Numbered from the stretch's first letter, positions 27,429 to 35,801 are shown. The stretch is 64,000 nt of DNA from Streptomyces venezuelae (GCF_008642335.1 NZ_CP029191.1:4774001-4838000), one strand, 5' to 3'. The notes: generated by a model from the sequence alone, not told the origin. A program made the numbers and translations.

Positions 27429-27593
27429 GTGGCTGCCACCGACGTCCGCCCGAAGATCACGCTGGCCTGCGTGGAGTGCAAGGAGCGGAACTACATCACC
27501 AAGAAGAACCGGCGTAACGACCCGGACCGTCTTGAGATGAAGAAGCACTGCCCGCGCTGCAACGCGCACACTGCGCACCGCGAAACGCGCTAA
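27429..27593 (+). CDS. rpmG: 50S ribosomal protein L33 (zinc-ribbon form)
   Basis: 54 residues with both CxxC pairs (CVEC and CPRC), i.e. the zinc-binding C+ paralogue. Sequence landmarks: [38 protein letters not shown] 27429 follows AAGGAGC. A TACTCT -10-like element lies in the short leader after tRNA-Met. A terminator hairpin follows. Confidence 0.96.
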   Translation: MAATDVRPKITLACVECKERNYITKKNRRNDPDRLEMKKHCPRCNAHTAHRETR

Positions 27594-27608
27594 ACACAGG
27601 CTCGTACA

Positions 27609-27641
27609 CGAGGCCGTCCCCGATTGTTGGGGGCGGCCTCG
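27609..27641 (+). terminator. Terminator after rpmG
   Basis: CGAGGCCG (27609-27616) pairs with CGGCCTCG (27634-27641), with CCCC/GGGG pairing further inside. Confidence 0.7.
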
Positions 27642-27696
27642 CGTCGTGTTTGCGAAGCCATCCGCAACGAAACCAACCGCAGGAGGTGCCGAGTCC

Positions 27697-28161
27697 ATGG
27701 CGCTCGACCAGTCCTTCGTGGGGCGTTCCTATCCCCCCACTGATCCTTATGAGGTCGGCCGGGAGAAGATCCGCGAGTTCGCCGAGGCCGTGGGTGACAC
27801 CAATCCCGCGTACGCCGACACGGAAGCGGCCAAGGCGCTCGGTCACCCCGATGTGATCGCTCCGCCGACTTTTGTGTTCGCGATCACTTTCAAGGCCGCG
27901 GGACAGGTCATCGAGGACCCGCAGCTGGGTCTCGACTACAGCCGCGTCGTGCACGGCGACCAGAAGTTCGCCTACACCCGCCCGGTGCGCGCGGGCGACC
28001 GGCTCACGGTGACCTCGACCATCGAGGCCATCAAGTCGATGGCGGGCAACGACATCCTGGACATCCGCGGAGAGGTCCACGACGAGGCCGGCGAGCACGT
28101 CGTGACCGCGTGGACCAAGCTCGTCGCGCGGGCGGCGGAGACTGTGGCGGAAGGGGCCTGA
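27697..28161 (+). CDS. MaoC/HadA-like dehydratase subunit
   Basis: 154 residues, hot-dog fold of the FAS1-like/MaoC N-terminal type: VGRSYPPTDPYEVGREKIREF, GDTNPAYAD, APPTFVFAITF, VHGDQKFAYTRPVRAGDRL (in pieces). ATG 27697 is chosen for AGGAGGT 9 nt upstream. Together with the next gene it resembles mycobacterial HadA-HadB, the (3R)-hydroxyacyl-ACP dehydratase, which also follows rpmG there. Streptomyces make no mycolates, so the substrate is open. Confidence 0.88.
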   Translation: MALDQSFVGRSYPPTDPYEVGREKIREFAEAVGDTNPAYADTEAAKALGHPDVIAPPTFVFAITFKAAGQVIEDPQLGLDYSRVVHGDQKFAYTRPVRAGDRLTVTSTIEAIKSMAGNDILDIRGEVHDEAGEHVVTAWTKLVARAAETVAEGA

Positions 28162-28165
28162 GGCG

Positions 28166-28594
28166 ATGACGGCGAAGATTGCGTACGGCGACGTCGAGGT
28201 CGGCACCGAGCTGCCGGCCCAGTCCTTTCCCGTGACACGCGCCACTCTCGTGCAGTACGCGGGCGCTTCCGGGGACTTCAACCCGATCCACTGGAACGAG
28301 AAGTTCGCGCGTGAGGTCGGGCTCCCCGACGTCATCGCGCACGGCATGTTCACCATGGCCGAGGCGATCCGCGTCGTGACCGACTGGGTGGGCGACCCGG
28401 GAGCCGTCGTCGAGTACGGCGTGCGCTTCACCAAGCCCGTCATCGTCCCGAACGACGACAAGGGCGCCACCATAGAGGTCAGCGCCAAGGTCGCGGCCGT
28501 GCTGGACGACAACCGCGTGCGCGTCGACCTGCTCGCGAAGAGCGGGGACCAGAAGGTCCTCGGCATGTCGCGGGCCGTCGTGCAGCTTGCTTGA
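28166..28594 (+). CDS. MaoC/HadB-like dehydratase subunit
   Basis: 142 residues with the catalytic hydratase-2 motif: ASGDFNPIHWNEKFAREVG (Asp and His in DFNPIH) and VIAHGMFTMAE. It is the probable catalytic partner of the preceding gene (4-nt gap). The gene ends inside a run of 7-bp repeats and is followed by a strong hairpin. Confidence 0.9.
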   Translation: MTAKIAYGDVEVGTELPAQSFPVTRATLVQYAGASGDFNPIHWNEKFAREVGLPDVIAHGMFTMAEAIRVVTDWVGDPGAVVEYGVRFTKPVIVPNDDKGATIEVSAKVAAVLDDNRVRVDLLAKSGDQKVLGMSRAVVQLA

Positions 28595-28634
28595 CGGCTG
28601 ACGGCTGACGGCTGACGGCTGATGGCTGACGGCT
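28593..28634 (+). repeat. 7-bp tandem repeat x6 after the dehydratase gene
   Basis: GACGGCT repeated six times (fifth copy GATGGCT), starting within the stop codon. Likely slippage product with no clear role. Confidence 0.95.
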
Positions 28635-28662
28635 TTACGGCGAGTGGCAGATAGCTGTTCGG

Positions 28663-28697
28663 GTAAGGGGCGTTCTCCATGGGAGGGCGCCCCTTAC
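28663..28697 (+). terminator. Terminator after the dehydratase pair
   Basis: GTAAGGGGCG (28663-28672) and CGCCCCTTAC (28688-28697) form a perfect 10-bp stem; CTCC/GGAG can pair inside the loop. Confidence 0.85.
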
Positions 28698-28738
28698 GCA
28701 TGTCCTCAAAGGCTCACTCCCGGGACACGCTTGACGAC

Positions 28739-28756
28739 TTAGTGATTGGCCACTAA
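28739..28756 (+). promoter_or_regulatory. TetR operator 1 (TTAGT-N8-ACTAA)
   Basis: TTAGTG-ATTGGC-CACTAA, 9 bp before the tetR ATG. The same half-sites and spacing recur before the MFS gene. Probably the autoregulatory site. Confidence 0.75.
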
Positions 28757-28765
28757 CTTACTCCC

Positions 28766-29323
28766 ATGGTCAGGATGAGCGCAGAGGAGCGGCGCGAAAG
28801 CGTCATCCGCGCGGCGATGGTCGAGTTCGCCCGAGGTGGATACAACGGCACTTCCACCGAGGTGATCGCCAGACGGGTGGGTGTCTCGCAGCCGTATCTC
28901 TTCCGCCTCTTCCCGGGAAAGCAGTCCATCTTCCTCGCCGCCTCCGGGCGGTGCTGCCAGGAGGTCACCGAGGTCTTCCGCAAGGCGGCCGAGGGGCTGG
29001 AGGGCGAGGAGGCCCTGCACGCCATGGGCAGGGCCTATCAGGCCCTCATCGCCGAGGACCCGGACAAGCTCCTCATGCAGATGCAGATGTACGTCGCCGT
29101 GGCATCCGCGGAGGCGTCCGGCGACCGGGAGTTCGGTGACGCGCTGCGGGCCGCCTGGATGGAGATGTACGACACGGTCCGCCTCGCGCTGGGGGCGGAC
29201 GTCGACGAGACGACGCAGTTCCTGGCGTACGGGATGCTGATCAACGTCCTGGTGTCGATGGGATTCCGGCCCGATCACCGGGTCTGGAACGGTTTCTACG
29301 AGTCGGCGCACCCCGCGGGGTGA
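28766..29323 (+). CDS. TetR-family repressor of the adjacent exporter
   Basis: 185 residues. N-terminal helix-turn-helix: RRESVIRAAMVEFARGGYNG, STEVIARRVGVSQPYLFRLFP. The C-terminal ligand domain is divergent. A palindrome TTAGT-N8-ACTAA overlaps its own start region, and a second lies before the MFS gene 74 bp downstream, so it very probably represses both. The inducing ligand is unknown. Confidence 0.9.
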   Translation: MVRMSAEERRESVIRAAMVEFARGGYNGTSTEVIARRVGVSQPYLFRLFPGKQSIFLAASGRCCQEVTEVFRKAAEGLEGEEALHAMGRAYQALIAEDPDKLLMQMQMYVAVASAEASGDREFGDALRAAWMEMYDTVRLALGADVDETTQFLAYGMLINVLVSMGFRPDHRVWNGFYESAHPAG

Positions 29324-29365
29324 GTCGCGCTGCGGGGCAGGGGTCTTCTTCTGTGCCCGCAGAAG

Positions 29366-29383
29366 TTAGTCATCAATAACTAA
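29366..29383 (+). promoter_or_regulatory. TetR operator 2 (TTAGT-N8-ACTAA)
   Basis: TTAGT-CATCAATA-ACTAA, 13 bp before the MFS ATG; half-sites identical to the tetR operator, spacer different. Confidence 0.75.
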
Positions 29384-29396
29384 CCAAGGGGGAGTA

Positions 29397-30863
29397 ATGC
29401 CGAAGCAGGAAGCACAGGCAGAAGCGCGGACCAGGGAGACCACATCACGCGGGGGGATGGTCTGGGCCCTCGTCATCACGAGCGTCGCCGGCTTCATGGC
29501 CGCGCTCGACAACCTCGTCGTCACCACCGCCCTGCCCTCCATCCGCGAGGACCTCGGGGGCGCCCTGCACGACCTCGAATGGACCGTGAGCGCCTACACC
29601 CTCACCTTCGCCGTGCTGCTGATGTTCGGCGCGGCCCTGGGGGACCGGTTCGGACGCCGCCGGCTCTTCACGGTCGGCCTCGCGGTCTTCACCGGCGCCT
29701 CCGCCGCCGCGGCGCTCGCACCCGGTCTGGACGCGCTGATCGCCGCCCGCGCGGTGCAGGGCGTCGGCGCCGCGATCATGATGCCGCTCACGCTGACGCT
29801 GCTCACGGCGGCCGTACCGCAGGCCAAGCGCGGCATGGCGTACGGCATATGGGGCGCCGTCAACGGCCTCGCGGTCGCCAGTGGCCCGCTGATCGGCGGC
29901 ACCCTCACCGAGCACGTCTCCTGGCAGTGGATCTTCTGGCTGAACGTTCCGCTGGGGCTCGCCCTGCTGCCGCTCGCCCGGCTCCGCCTCGCCGAGTCCC
30001 ACGCCCCCGGCGCCCGCCTCGACGTGGTCGGCACGCTGCTCGCCAGCGGTGGGCTCTTCGGAATCGTGTACGCCCTTGTCCGCGGTCCCATCGACGGCTG
30101 GTCCAGCGCCACCGTCCTCGTCAGCCTGAGCGCGGGCGTCGTCCTCCTCGGCGGCTTCGTCCGGCACGGGATGCGCCACAAGGCGCCGATGCTGCCGATG
30201 CGCCTCTTCCGTAGTCGTGCCTTCGCGGGAATCAACGCGGCGAGCCTGCTCATGTTCCTCGGGATGTTCGGCTCGATCTTCCTGCTCAGCCAGTACATGC
30301 AGGGCGTCCTCGGCTACTCGCCCACCGAGGCGGGGCTGCGGATGCTGCCCTGGACCGGCATGCCGATGCTCATCTCGCCGCTGGCCGGGTACCTCTCCGA
30401 CCGGATCGGTGGCCGCCCGGTCGTCGCCGCGGGCCTCTTCCTCCAGGCCGTGGGCCTGGCCTGGTACGCCGTCGTGGTGGCGCCCGACGCCACGTACACG
30501 GCCCAGCTGCCGGCACTGATCATCAGCGGCGTCGGGATGTCCCTGTACTTCGCGCCCGCCTCCAACCTGGTCATGTCCAGCGTGCGACCGCAGGAGCAGG
30601 GCATCGCGTCGGGCGCCAACAACGCGCTGCGCGAGGTCGGCGGCGCCCTCGGCATCGCCGTGATGTCCTCGATCTTCTCGGCGCAGGGCGGCTACGACTC
30701 CGGGTGGGACTTCGTGAACGGGCTCGAGCCCGCGCTCTGGGTGGGCTCCGCGGTGGTGGCCCTCGCGGCGGTCGCGGCGCTCTGCATCCCGTCGGGCCGA
30801 CGCACGGCCGGAGGGTCCGGGGCGCCCGCCGCTGCCGCTCAGGACGAGCTGATCGCCGCCTGA
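29397..30863 (+). CDS. MFS drug exporter, DHA2 (14-helix) family
   Basis: 488 residues with the DHA2 length and motifs: ALDNLVVTTALPSIREDLGG (motif D1), LGDRFGRRRLF (motif A), GVGAAIMMPLTLTLLTAAVP and WGAVNGLAVASGPLIGGTL (motif C region). Predicted proton-driven export of a small molecule. ATG 29397 follows GGGGGAG. Control by the upstream TetR is indicated by the shared operator. The stop codon lies in the first of four 21-bp repeats. Confidence 0.93.
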   Translation: MPKQEAQAEARTRETTSRGGMVWALVITSVAGFMAALDNLVVTTALPSIREDLGGALHDLEWTVSAYTLTFAVLLMFGAALGDRFGRRRLFTVGLAVFTGASAAAALAPGLDALIAARAVQGVGAAIMMPLTLTLLTAAVPQAKRGMAYGIWGAVNGLAVASGPLIGGTLTEHVSWQWIFWLNVPLGLALLPLARLRLAESHAPGARLDVVGTLLASGGLFGIVYALVRGPIDGWSSATVLVSLSAGVVLLGGFVRHGMRHKAPMLPMRLFRSRAFAGINAASLLMFLGMFGSIFLLSQYMQGVLGYSPTEAGLRMLPWTGMPMLISPLAGYLSDRIGGRPVVAAGLFLQAVGLAWYAVVVAPDATYTAQLPALIISGVGMSLYFAPASNLVMSSVRPQEQGIASGANNALREVGGALGIAVMSSIFSAQGGYDSGWDFVNGLEPALWVGSAVVALAAVAALCIPSGRRTAGGSGAPAAAAQDELIAA

Positions 30864-30942
30864 GGGACGTACAAGCGCCTCTGAGGGACGTACAACAGCG
30901 TCTGACGGACGTACGACCGCGTCTGACCGACGTACGAGAACG
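30859..30942 (+). repeat. 21-bp tandem repeat x4
   Basis: Four 21-bp units (30859-30879, 30880-30900, 30901-30921, 30922-30942) of the form TCTGAnGGACGTACnAnnGCG. The first holds the MFS stop codon; the last runs into the left arm of the following terminator. Confidence 0.85.
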
Positions 30943-30975
30943 GCCCCGCCCTGACCGGTGGGGCCGTTCTCGTAC
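30932..30975 (+). terminator. Terminator hairpin abutting murB
   Basis: Perfect 16-bp stem: GTACGAGAACGGCCCC (30932-30947) and GGGGCCGTTCTCGTAC (30960-30975), 12-nt loop. It ends 10 nt before the murB GTG. Confidence 0.9.
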
Positions 30976-30978
30976 TCT
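30951..30978 (+). promoter_or_regulatory. Candidate murB promoter inside the terminator
   Basis: CTGACC at 30951-30956, 16-nt spacer, TACTCT at 30973-30978, 7 nt before GTG. This fits a leaderless murB mRNA starting at or near the GTG. The promoter would overlap the terminator hairpin of the upstream gene. Confidence 0.45.
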
Positions 30979-30985
30979 TGAGCAC

Positions 30986-32041
30986 GTGCAGGAACTCCAC
31001 GATGCCCCGCTCGCCCCGCTGACCACCTTCCGGCTCGGCGGCCCCGCGACCCGTCTGATCACCGCGACGACCGACGCCGAGGTCATCGCCGCCGTCCGGG
31101 AGGCCGACGACTCCGGAACCCCGCTGCTGCTCATCGGCGGTGGCTCGAACCTGGTCATCGGCGACAAGGGCTTCGACGGCACCGCCCTGCGCATCGCGAC
31201 CCAGGGCTTCGCGCTCGACGGCACGAAGCTGGAGCTCGCCGCCGGCGAGGTCTGGACCGACGCGGTCGCCCGTACCGTCGAAGCGGGTCTCGCGGGCATC
31301 GAGTGCCTCGCCGGAATCCCCGGCTCCGCGGGCGCGACGCCGATCCAGAACGTCGGGGCGTACGGCCAGGAGGTCTCCTCGACGATCACCGAGGTGGTCG
31401 CGTACGACAGGAAGACCCACGAGACGGTCGTGATGGCGAACGCCGAGTGCGACTTCTCGTACCGTCACAGCCGCTTCAAGGCCGATCCCGACCGCTTCGT
31501 GGTGCTGCGGGTCCGCTTCGAGCTCGAGGACGCGCAGGGGATGAGCGCGCCCCTGAAGTACCCCGAGACGGCACGCACGCTCGGTGTCGAGGCGGGGGAG
31601 CGGGTGCCGGCCGCGGTGGCCAGGGAGACCGTGCTCAAGCTCCGCGCGGGCAAGGGCATGGTGCTCGACCCTGAGGACCACGACAGCTGGTCCGCCGGGT
31701 CGTTCTTCACCAACCCGATCCTCACCGAGGAGGAGTTCGGTGCCTTCCACGCGCGCGTGACCGCACGCCTCGGCGCGGACGTCTCCCCGCCCGCCTTCCC
31801 GACGGGCGACGGCCGCGTGAAGACCTCCGCCGCCTGGCTCATCGACAAGGCGGGCTTCACCAAGGGCTACGGAGAGGGCCGGGCCCGTATCTCCACCAAG
31901 CACACGCTCGCGCTCACCAACCGCGGCGGCGCGACCACCGAGGACCTGCTGGAGCTGGCCCGCGAGGTCGTCGCGGGCGTGCGGGACGCCTTCGGAGTCA
32001 CCCTCGTCAACGAGCCCGTGACGGTGGGCGTCAGCCTGTAG
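30986..32041 (+). CDS. murB: UDP-N-acetylmuramate dehydrogenase
   Basis: 351 residues. Cytoplasmic FAD enzyme reducing UDP-GlcNAc-enolpyruvate to UDP-MurNAc in peptidoglycan synthesis. FAD-binding LLLIGGGSNLVIGDKGFDG, then GIPGSAGATPIQNVGAYGQE, the catalytic-serine region HDSWSAGSFFTNPIL, and C-terminal AAWLIDKAGFTKGYGEGRA are present. GTG 30986 starts the FAD domain (ELHDAPLAPLTTFRLGGPA); an upstream frame is just the 21-bp repeats and terminator. No Shine-Dalgarno is visible, consistent with leaderless translation. Confidence 0.95.
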   Translation: MQELHDAPLAPLTTFRLGGPATRLITATTDAEVIAAVREADDSGTPLLLIGGGSNLVIGDKGFDGTALRIATQGFALDGTKLELAAGEVWTDAVARTVEAGLAGIECLAGIPGSAGATPIQNVGAYGQEVSSTITEVVAYDRKTHETVVMANAECDFSYRHSRFKADPDRFVVLRVRFELEDAQGMSAPLKYPETARTLGVEAGERVPAAVARETVLKLRAGKGMVLDPEDHDSWSAGSFFTNPILTEEEFGAFHARVTARLGADVSPPAFPTGDGRVKTSAAWLIDKAGFTKGYGEGRARISTKHTLALTNRGGATTEDLLELAREVVAGVRDAFGVTLVNEPVTVGVSL

Positions 32042-32058
32042 GACCACCGCGGGGCGGG

Positions 32059-32697
32059 TCAGTAGGCCACGCCCACGCCCCGCTTCACGGTCTCCCGGTC
32101 GTCGATCATGCCGAGCATCGCGTGCGCCACGTCCGCGCGCCCGATCATGCGCCCCGAACGCGGCGAGCCGCCCACCACCTTGCGGTAGCGGCCGGTGACG
32201 GGCTTGTTCGTCAGGCGCGGCGGACGGACCGCGGTCCAGTCCGTCGCGCTCGCCGCCAGCTCGGCCTCCATGGCCGTCAGGTCGGTGTAGACGTCCCTGA
32301 GGACCCGGCCGACCACACCCAGCAGGGCGCGGTCGAACAACGGCGAGTCCGCGGGCTCCGGGCCCACCGGGGCCGCGCTGACGACCAGCAGCCGCCGCGC
32401 GCCCTCCGCGTCCATAGCCCGCAGCACACCGCGCGTGAGCTCCGTCGCGAGGCCACGGGCCGCGTCCGCGCGGTTGCGGGCACCCAGCCCCGAAAGGACC
32501 GCGTCCCGGCCCGAGACCGCGGGGCGCACCGCTTCAGCATCCCGGACGTCCGCGCGGAACACCTCAAGCCCCTCGCCGGTCACCGTCAGGCGCGCCGGAT
32601 CGCGTACCACCGCCGTGACCTTGTGCCCTGCCGTGAGCGCCTGCCGGACGATCTCCTGACCGATTCCACCGGTCGCACCGAACACCGTGAGCCTCAT
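32059..32697 (-). CDS. NAD(P)H-binding reductase (SDR-like)
   Basis: 212 residues from ATG 32697, behind GGGAGG. Rossmann site MRLTVFGATGGIGQEIVRQAL, then VRDPARL, LLVVSAAPVG, and WTAVRPPRLTNKPVTG. This is the NmrA/flavin-reductase-like group. Divergent from a TetR gene; the 88-bp gap holds four regularly spaced half-sites, so the TetR very likely controls this gene. An in-frame ATG 36 nt upstream would sit inside the operator and is rejected. Confidence 0.87.
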   Translation of the reverse strand: MRLTVFGATGGIGQEIVRQALTAGHKVTAVVRDPARLTVTGEGLEVFRADVRDAEAVRPAVSGRDAVLSGLGARNRADAARGLATELTRGVLRAMDAEGARRLLVVSAAPVGPEPADSPLFDRALLGVVGRVLRDVYTDLTAMEAELAASATDWTAVRPPRLTNKPVTGRYRKVVGGSPRSGRMIGRADVAHAMLGMIDDRETVKRGVGVAY

Positions 32698-32715
32698 CGC
32701 GCACCCTCCCAAGGT

Positions 32716-32759
32716 GGGTAAGTATTCACTCACCCACTAGGGTGAGTAAGCACTCACCC
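32716..32759. promoter_or_regulatory. Four-half-site TetR operator
   Basis: Half-sites GGGTAAGT (32716), ACTCACCC (32728), GGGTGAGT (32740) and ACTCACCC (32752) alternate in orientation every 12 bp with 4-bp gaps. Any adjacent pair makes a palindrome; only the first half-site has a mismatch. It lies between the divergent reductase and tetR genes. Confidence 0.8.
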
Positions 32760-32785
32760 CTCCGTCAAGTCAGGTTGGACGGCCC

Positions 32786-33388
32786 ATGCAGCAGAAGCCC
32801 ACGCGGGCCCGCATCCTCGACGCGGCCCACGAGCTCATGTTCACCCGCGGCCTGGCCCGCGCCACCACCAAGGAGATCGCCAAGGCGGCGGGCTGCTCCG
32901 AAGCCGCGCTCTACAAGCATTTCGCGAGCAAGGAAGAGCTGTTCGTGTGCGTGCTCAAGGAGCGGCTGCCCAGGCTGAACCCCCTCCTGAGCGAGCTCAT
33001 CGAGAAGCCGGGGGAGCGCAGCGTCCTGGAGAACCTCACGGAGATCGCGAGGCTGGCCAGCGACTTCTATGCGGAGAGTTTCCCGATCGCCGCCTCCTTG
33101 TACGCGGAGACGCAGCTGAAGCGCCGCCACGAGGACTCCATGCGCGAGATGGGCACGGGCCCCCACATGCCCATCGAGGCCCTGGACGCCTATCTGCGGG
33201 CCGAGCGGGACGCCGGCCGGATCGCCCCCGACGCCGACACGTTCGCGGCCGCCTCACTCCTCATGGGCGCCTGCGCGCAACGGGCCTTCGCCTACGACGC
33301 CACGGTCGGCAAGCGGCCCCCGCAGCCCGTCGAGGAGTTCGCCGCGGCCCTCGCCCGCACGCTCCTGAAGGGCATCACGCGCGTGTAG
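32786..33388 (+). CDS. TetR-family regulator
   Basis: 200 residues. HTH: ARILDAAHELMFTRGLARAT, KEIAKAAGCSEAALYKHFASKEELF. The C-terminal domain is of the TetR type with LMGACAQRAFAYDATVG. ATG 32786. It is likely to bind the four half-site operator at 32716-32759 and control itself and the divergent reductase. Ligand unknown. Confidence 0.9.
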   Translation: MQQKPTRARILDAAHELMFTRGLARATTKEIAKAAGCSEAALYKHFASKEELFVCVLKERLPRLNPLLSELIEKPGERSVLENLTEIARLASDFYAESFPIAASLYAETQLKRRHEDSMREMGTGPHMPIEALDAYLRAERDAGRIAPDADTFAAASLLMGACAQRAFAYDATVGKRPPQPVEEFAAALARTLLKGITRV

Positions 33389-33391
33389 GTC

Positions 33392-34450
33392 CTACGCGGT
33401 CAGCCACTCGTCCACCCCGGCCAGCATCTTCCGCTGTACGTCGACGGGCGCGGCCGAGCCGCGGACCGACTGCCGGGCGAGCTCCGCCAACTCCGCGTCC
33501 GTGAAGCCGTGGTGGGTGCGCGCGATGTCGTACTGTGCGGCGAGCCGCGACCCGAAGAGAAGCGGGTCGTCGGCGCCGAGGGCTATCGGCACCCCCGCCT
33601 CGAAGAGCGTACGCAAGGGGACGTCCTCCGGCTTTTCGTAGACCCCCAGGGCGACGTTGGACGCCGGGCACACCTCACACGTGACGCCCCGGTCCGCGAG
33701 CCGCTTCAGGAGCCGCGGGTCCTCGGCCGCCCGCACCCCGTGCCCGATCCGCGCCGCGTCAAGGTCGTCCAGACAGTCCCGCACCGACGCGGGCCCGGTC
33801 AGCTCGCCGCCGTGCGGCGCCGCGAGCAGACCGCCGTCGCGTGCGATGGCGAAGGCCCGGTCGAAGTCCCGCGCCATGCCGCGCCGCTCGTCGTTGGAGA
33901 GCCCGAAGCCGACGATGCCCCGGTCCGCGTACCGCACCGCGAGGCGCGCCAGCGTGCGGGCGTCCAGCGGGTGCTTCATGCGGTTCGCGGCGACCAGGAC
34001 GCGCATCCCGAGGCCGGTCTGCCGCGAGGCGCTCTCGACGGCGTCCAGGATGATTTCCAGGGCGGGGATCAGACCGCCGAGCCGCGGTGCGTAGGACGTC
34101 GGGTCGACCTGGATCTCCAGCCACCCCGACCCGTCGCGCAGATCCTCCTCGGCGGCCTCCCGGACCAGGCGCTGGATGTCCTCGGGCTCGCGCAGACAGG
34201 AGCGCGCGGCGTCGTAGAGCCGCTGGAAGCGGAACCAGCCGCGCTCGTCCGTGGCGCGCAGCTTCGGCGGCTCGGCGCCGGTCAGGGCCTCCGGAAGACG
34301 CACGCCGTACTTGTCGGCGAGCTCAAGCAGGGTGGTGGGCCGCATCGACCCGGTGAAGTGCAGGTGGAGATGGGCCTTCGGCAGGTCCCGTACGTCCCGT
34401 ACAGGCTCGTCTCGTACGTCTCGCACACGCTCGTCTCGTACACGCTCCAT
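33392..34450 (-). CDS. add: Adenosine deaminase-family protein with repetitive N-terminus
   Basis: 352 residues. Zinc amidohydrolase for purine deamination. HLHLHFTGSMR gives the HxH pair, AAPHGGELTGP the third histidine and catalytic Glu, RIGHGVRAAEDP the His acid/base, and GADDPLLFGS the Asp. It is shorter in some loops than classic ADA and could be an Add-like enzyme with other specificity. The first ~24 residues repeat VRDE/VRDV units (tandem DNA repeats at about 34380-34450). ATG 34450. Confidence 0.85.
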   Translation of the reverse strand: MERVRDERVRDVRDEPVRDVRDLPKAHLHLHFTGSMRPTTLLELADKYGVRLPEALTGAEPPKLRATDERGWFRFQRLYDAARSCLREPEDIQRLVREAAEEDLRDGSGWLEIQVDPTSYAPRLGGLIPALEIILDAVESASRQTGLGMRVLVAANRMKHPLDARTLARLAVRYADRGIVGFGLSNDERRGMARDFDRAFAIARDGGLLAAPHGGELTGPASVRDCLDDLDAARIGHGVRAAEDPRLLKRLADRGVTCEVCPASNVALGVYEKPEDVPLRTLFEAGVPIALGADDPLLFGSRLAAQYDIARTHHGFTDAELAELARQSVRGSAAPVDVQRKMLAGVDEWLTA

Positions 34451-34525
34451 TCGAGGATCTTGCCGTATGCACCTGGTCTCCCGGTAGCGGCTTTCCCCCT
34501 TCGGGTCCCCGTCCGAACGAAGAAA

Positions 34526-34556
34526 CGGGCCGTCTCTCCGAAGGAGAGACGGCCCG
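34526..34556 (-). terminator. Terminator after the aminotransferase gene
   Basis: CGGGCCGTCTCTCC (34526-34539), loop GAA, GGAGAGACGGCCCG (34543-34556): perfect 14-bp stem, 19 nt past the aspC stop and upstream of add. Confidence 0.92.
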
Positions 34557-34574
34557 CACGTTTCGACGCAGCCC

Positions 34575-35801
34575 TCAGTCGCGGGCCTCGGCGAGCAGCT
34601 TCTGGATCCGCGAGACACCCTCGACGAGGTCCTCGTCGCCGAGCGCGTACGAGAGGCGGAGGTAGCCCGGCGTCCCGAAGGCCTCACCGGGAACGACCGC
34701 GACCTCGGCCTCCTCCAGGATGAGTGCGGCCAGCTCGACGGAGTCCTGCGGGCGCTTGCCGCGGATCTCCTTGCCGAGGAGGCCCTTCACGGAGGGGTAC
34801 GCGTAGAAGGCGCCCTCGGGCTCGGGGCAGATGACGCCCGCGATGTCGTTGAGCATCCGCACGATGGTCTGGCGGCGCCGGTCGAAGGCCTCGCGCATCT
34901 TCTCGACGGCGACCAGGTCACCGGAGACGGCCGCGAGCGCGGCGGCCTGCGCGACGTTGGAGACGTTGGACGTGGCGTGCGACTGCAGGTTCGTCGCGGC
35001 CTTGACGACGTCCTTCGGGCCGATGATCCAGCCCACGCGCCAGCCGGTCATCGCGTACGTCTTGGCGACGCCGTTGACCACGATGCACTTGTCGCGCAGC
35101 TCGGGCAGGATCGCGGGGAGCGAGGTGAACTTCGCGTCTCCGTAGACGAGGTGTTCGTAGATCTCGTCGGTCATGACCCACAGGCCGTGCTCGACGGCCC
35201 AGCGGCCGATCGCCTCGGCGTCGGCCTCGCTGTAGACGGCGCCCGTCGGGTTCGACGGCGACACGAAGAGGACGAGCTTCGTGCGCTCCGTGCGCGCGGC
35301 CTCGAGCTGCTCGACCGAGACGCGGTAGCCGGTGGTCTCGTCGGCGACGACCGGGACGGGGACACCGCCCGCGAGACGGATCGACTCCGGGTAGGTGGTC
35401 CAGAACGGCGCGGGGACGATGACCTCGTCGCCCGGGTCGAGGACCGCGGCGAACGCTTCGTAGATGGCCTGCTTGCCGCCGTTGGTCACCAGGATCTGCG
35501 AAGCGTCGACCTCGTAACCCGAGTCACGGAGGGTCTTCGCGGCGATCGCCGCCTTGAGCTCGGGGAGGCCCCCGGCCGGCGTGTAGCGGTGGAACTTCGG
35601 GTTCTTGCAGGCCTCTACGGCCGCCTCGACGATGTAGTCCGGAGTCGGGAAGTCGGGCTCGCCCGCCCCGAAGCCGATCACCGGTCGGCCGGCGGCCTTG
35701 AGGGCCTTGGCCTTGGCGTCGACAGCGAGGGTCGCGGACTCGGAGATCGCGCCGATGCGCGCGGACACCCGGCGCTCGGTCGGAGAAGTAGCAGCGCTCA
35801 T
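34575..35801 (-). CDS. aspC: Pyridoxal-phosphate aminotransferase (aspartate aminotransferase type)
   Basis: 408 residues, class I fold-type I aminotransferase of the Ib subgroup. Motifs: [49 protein letters not shown], and PLP-lysine region [16 protein letters not shown]. The C-terminal Arg is in [10 protein letters not shown]. It transfers the amino group between aspartate (or another acid) and 2-oxoglutarate. ATG 35801 ([15 protein letters not shown]) starts at the normal N-terminus; an upstream in-frame ATG is less likely. Single gene with its own terminator. Confidence 0.92.
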   Translation of the reverse strand: MSAATSPTERRVSARIGAISESATLAVDAKAKALKAAGRPVIGFGAGEPDFPTPDYIVEAAVEACKNPKFHRYTPAGGLPELKAAIAAKTLRDSGYEVDASQILVTNGGKQAIYEAFAAVLDPGDEVIVPAPFWTTYPESIRLAGGVPVPVVADETTGYRVSVEQLEAARTERTKLVLFVSPSNPTGAVYSEADAEAIGRWAVEHGLWVMTDEIYEHLVYGDAKFTSLPAILPELRDKCIVVNGVAKTYAMTGWRVGWIIGPKDVVKAATNLQSHATSNVSNVAQAAALAAVSGDLVAVEKMREAFDRRRQTIVRMLNDIAGVICPEPEGAFYAYPSVKGLLGKEIRGKRPQDSVELAALILEEAEVAVVPGEAFGTPGYLRLSYALGDEDLVEGVSRIQKLLAEARD

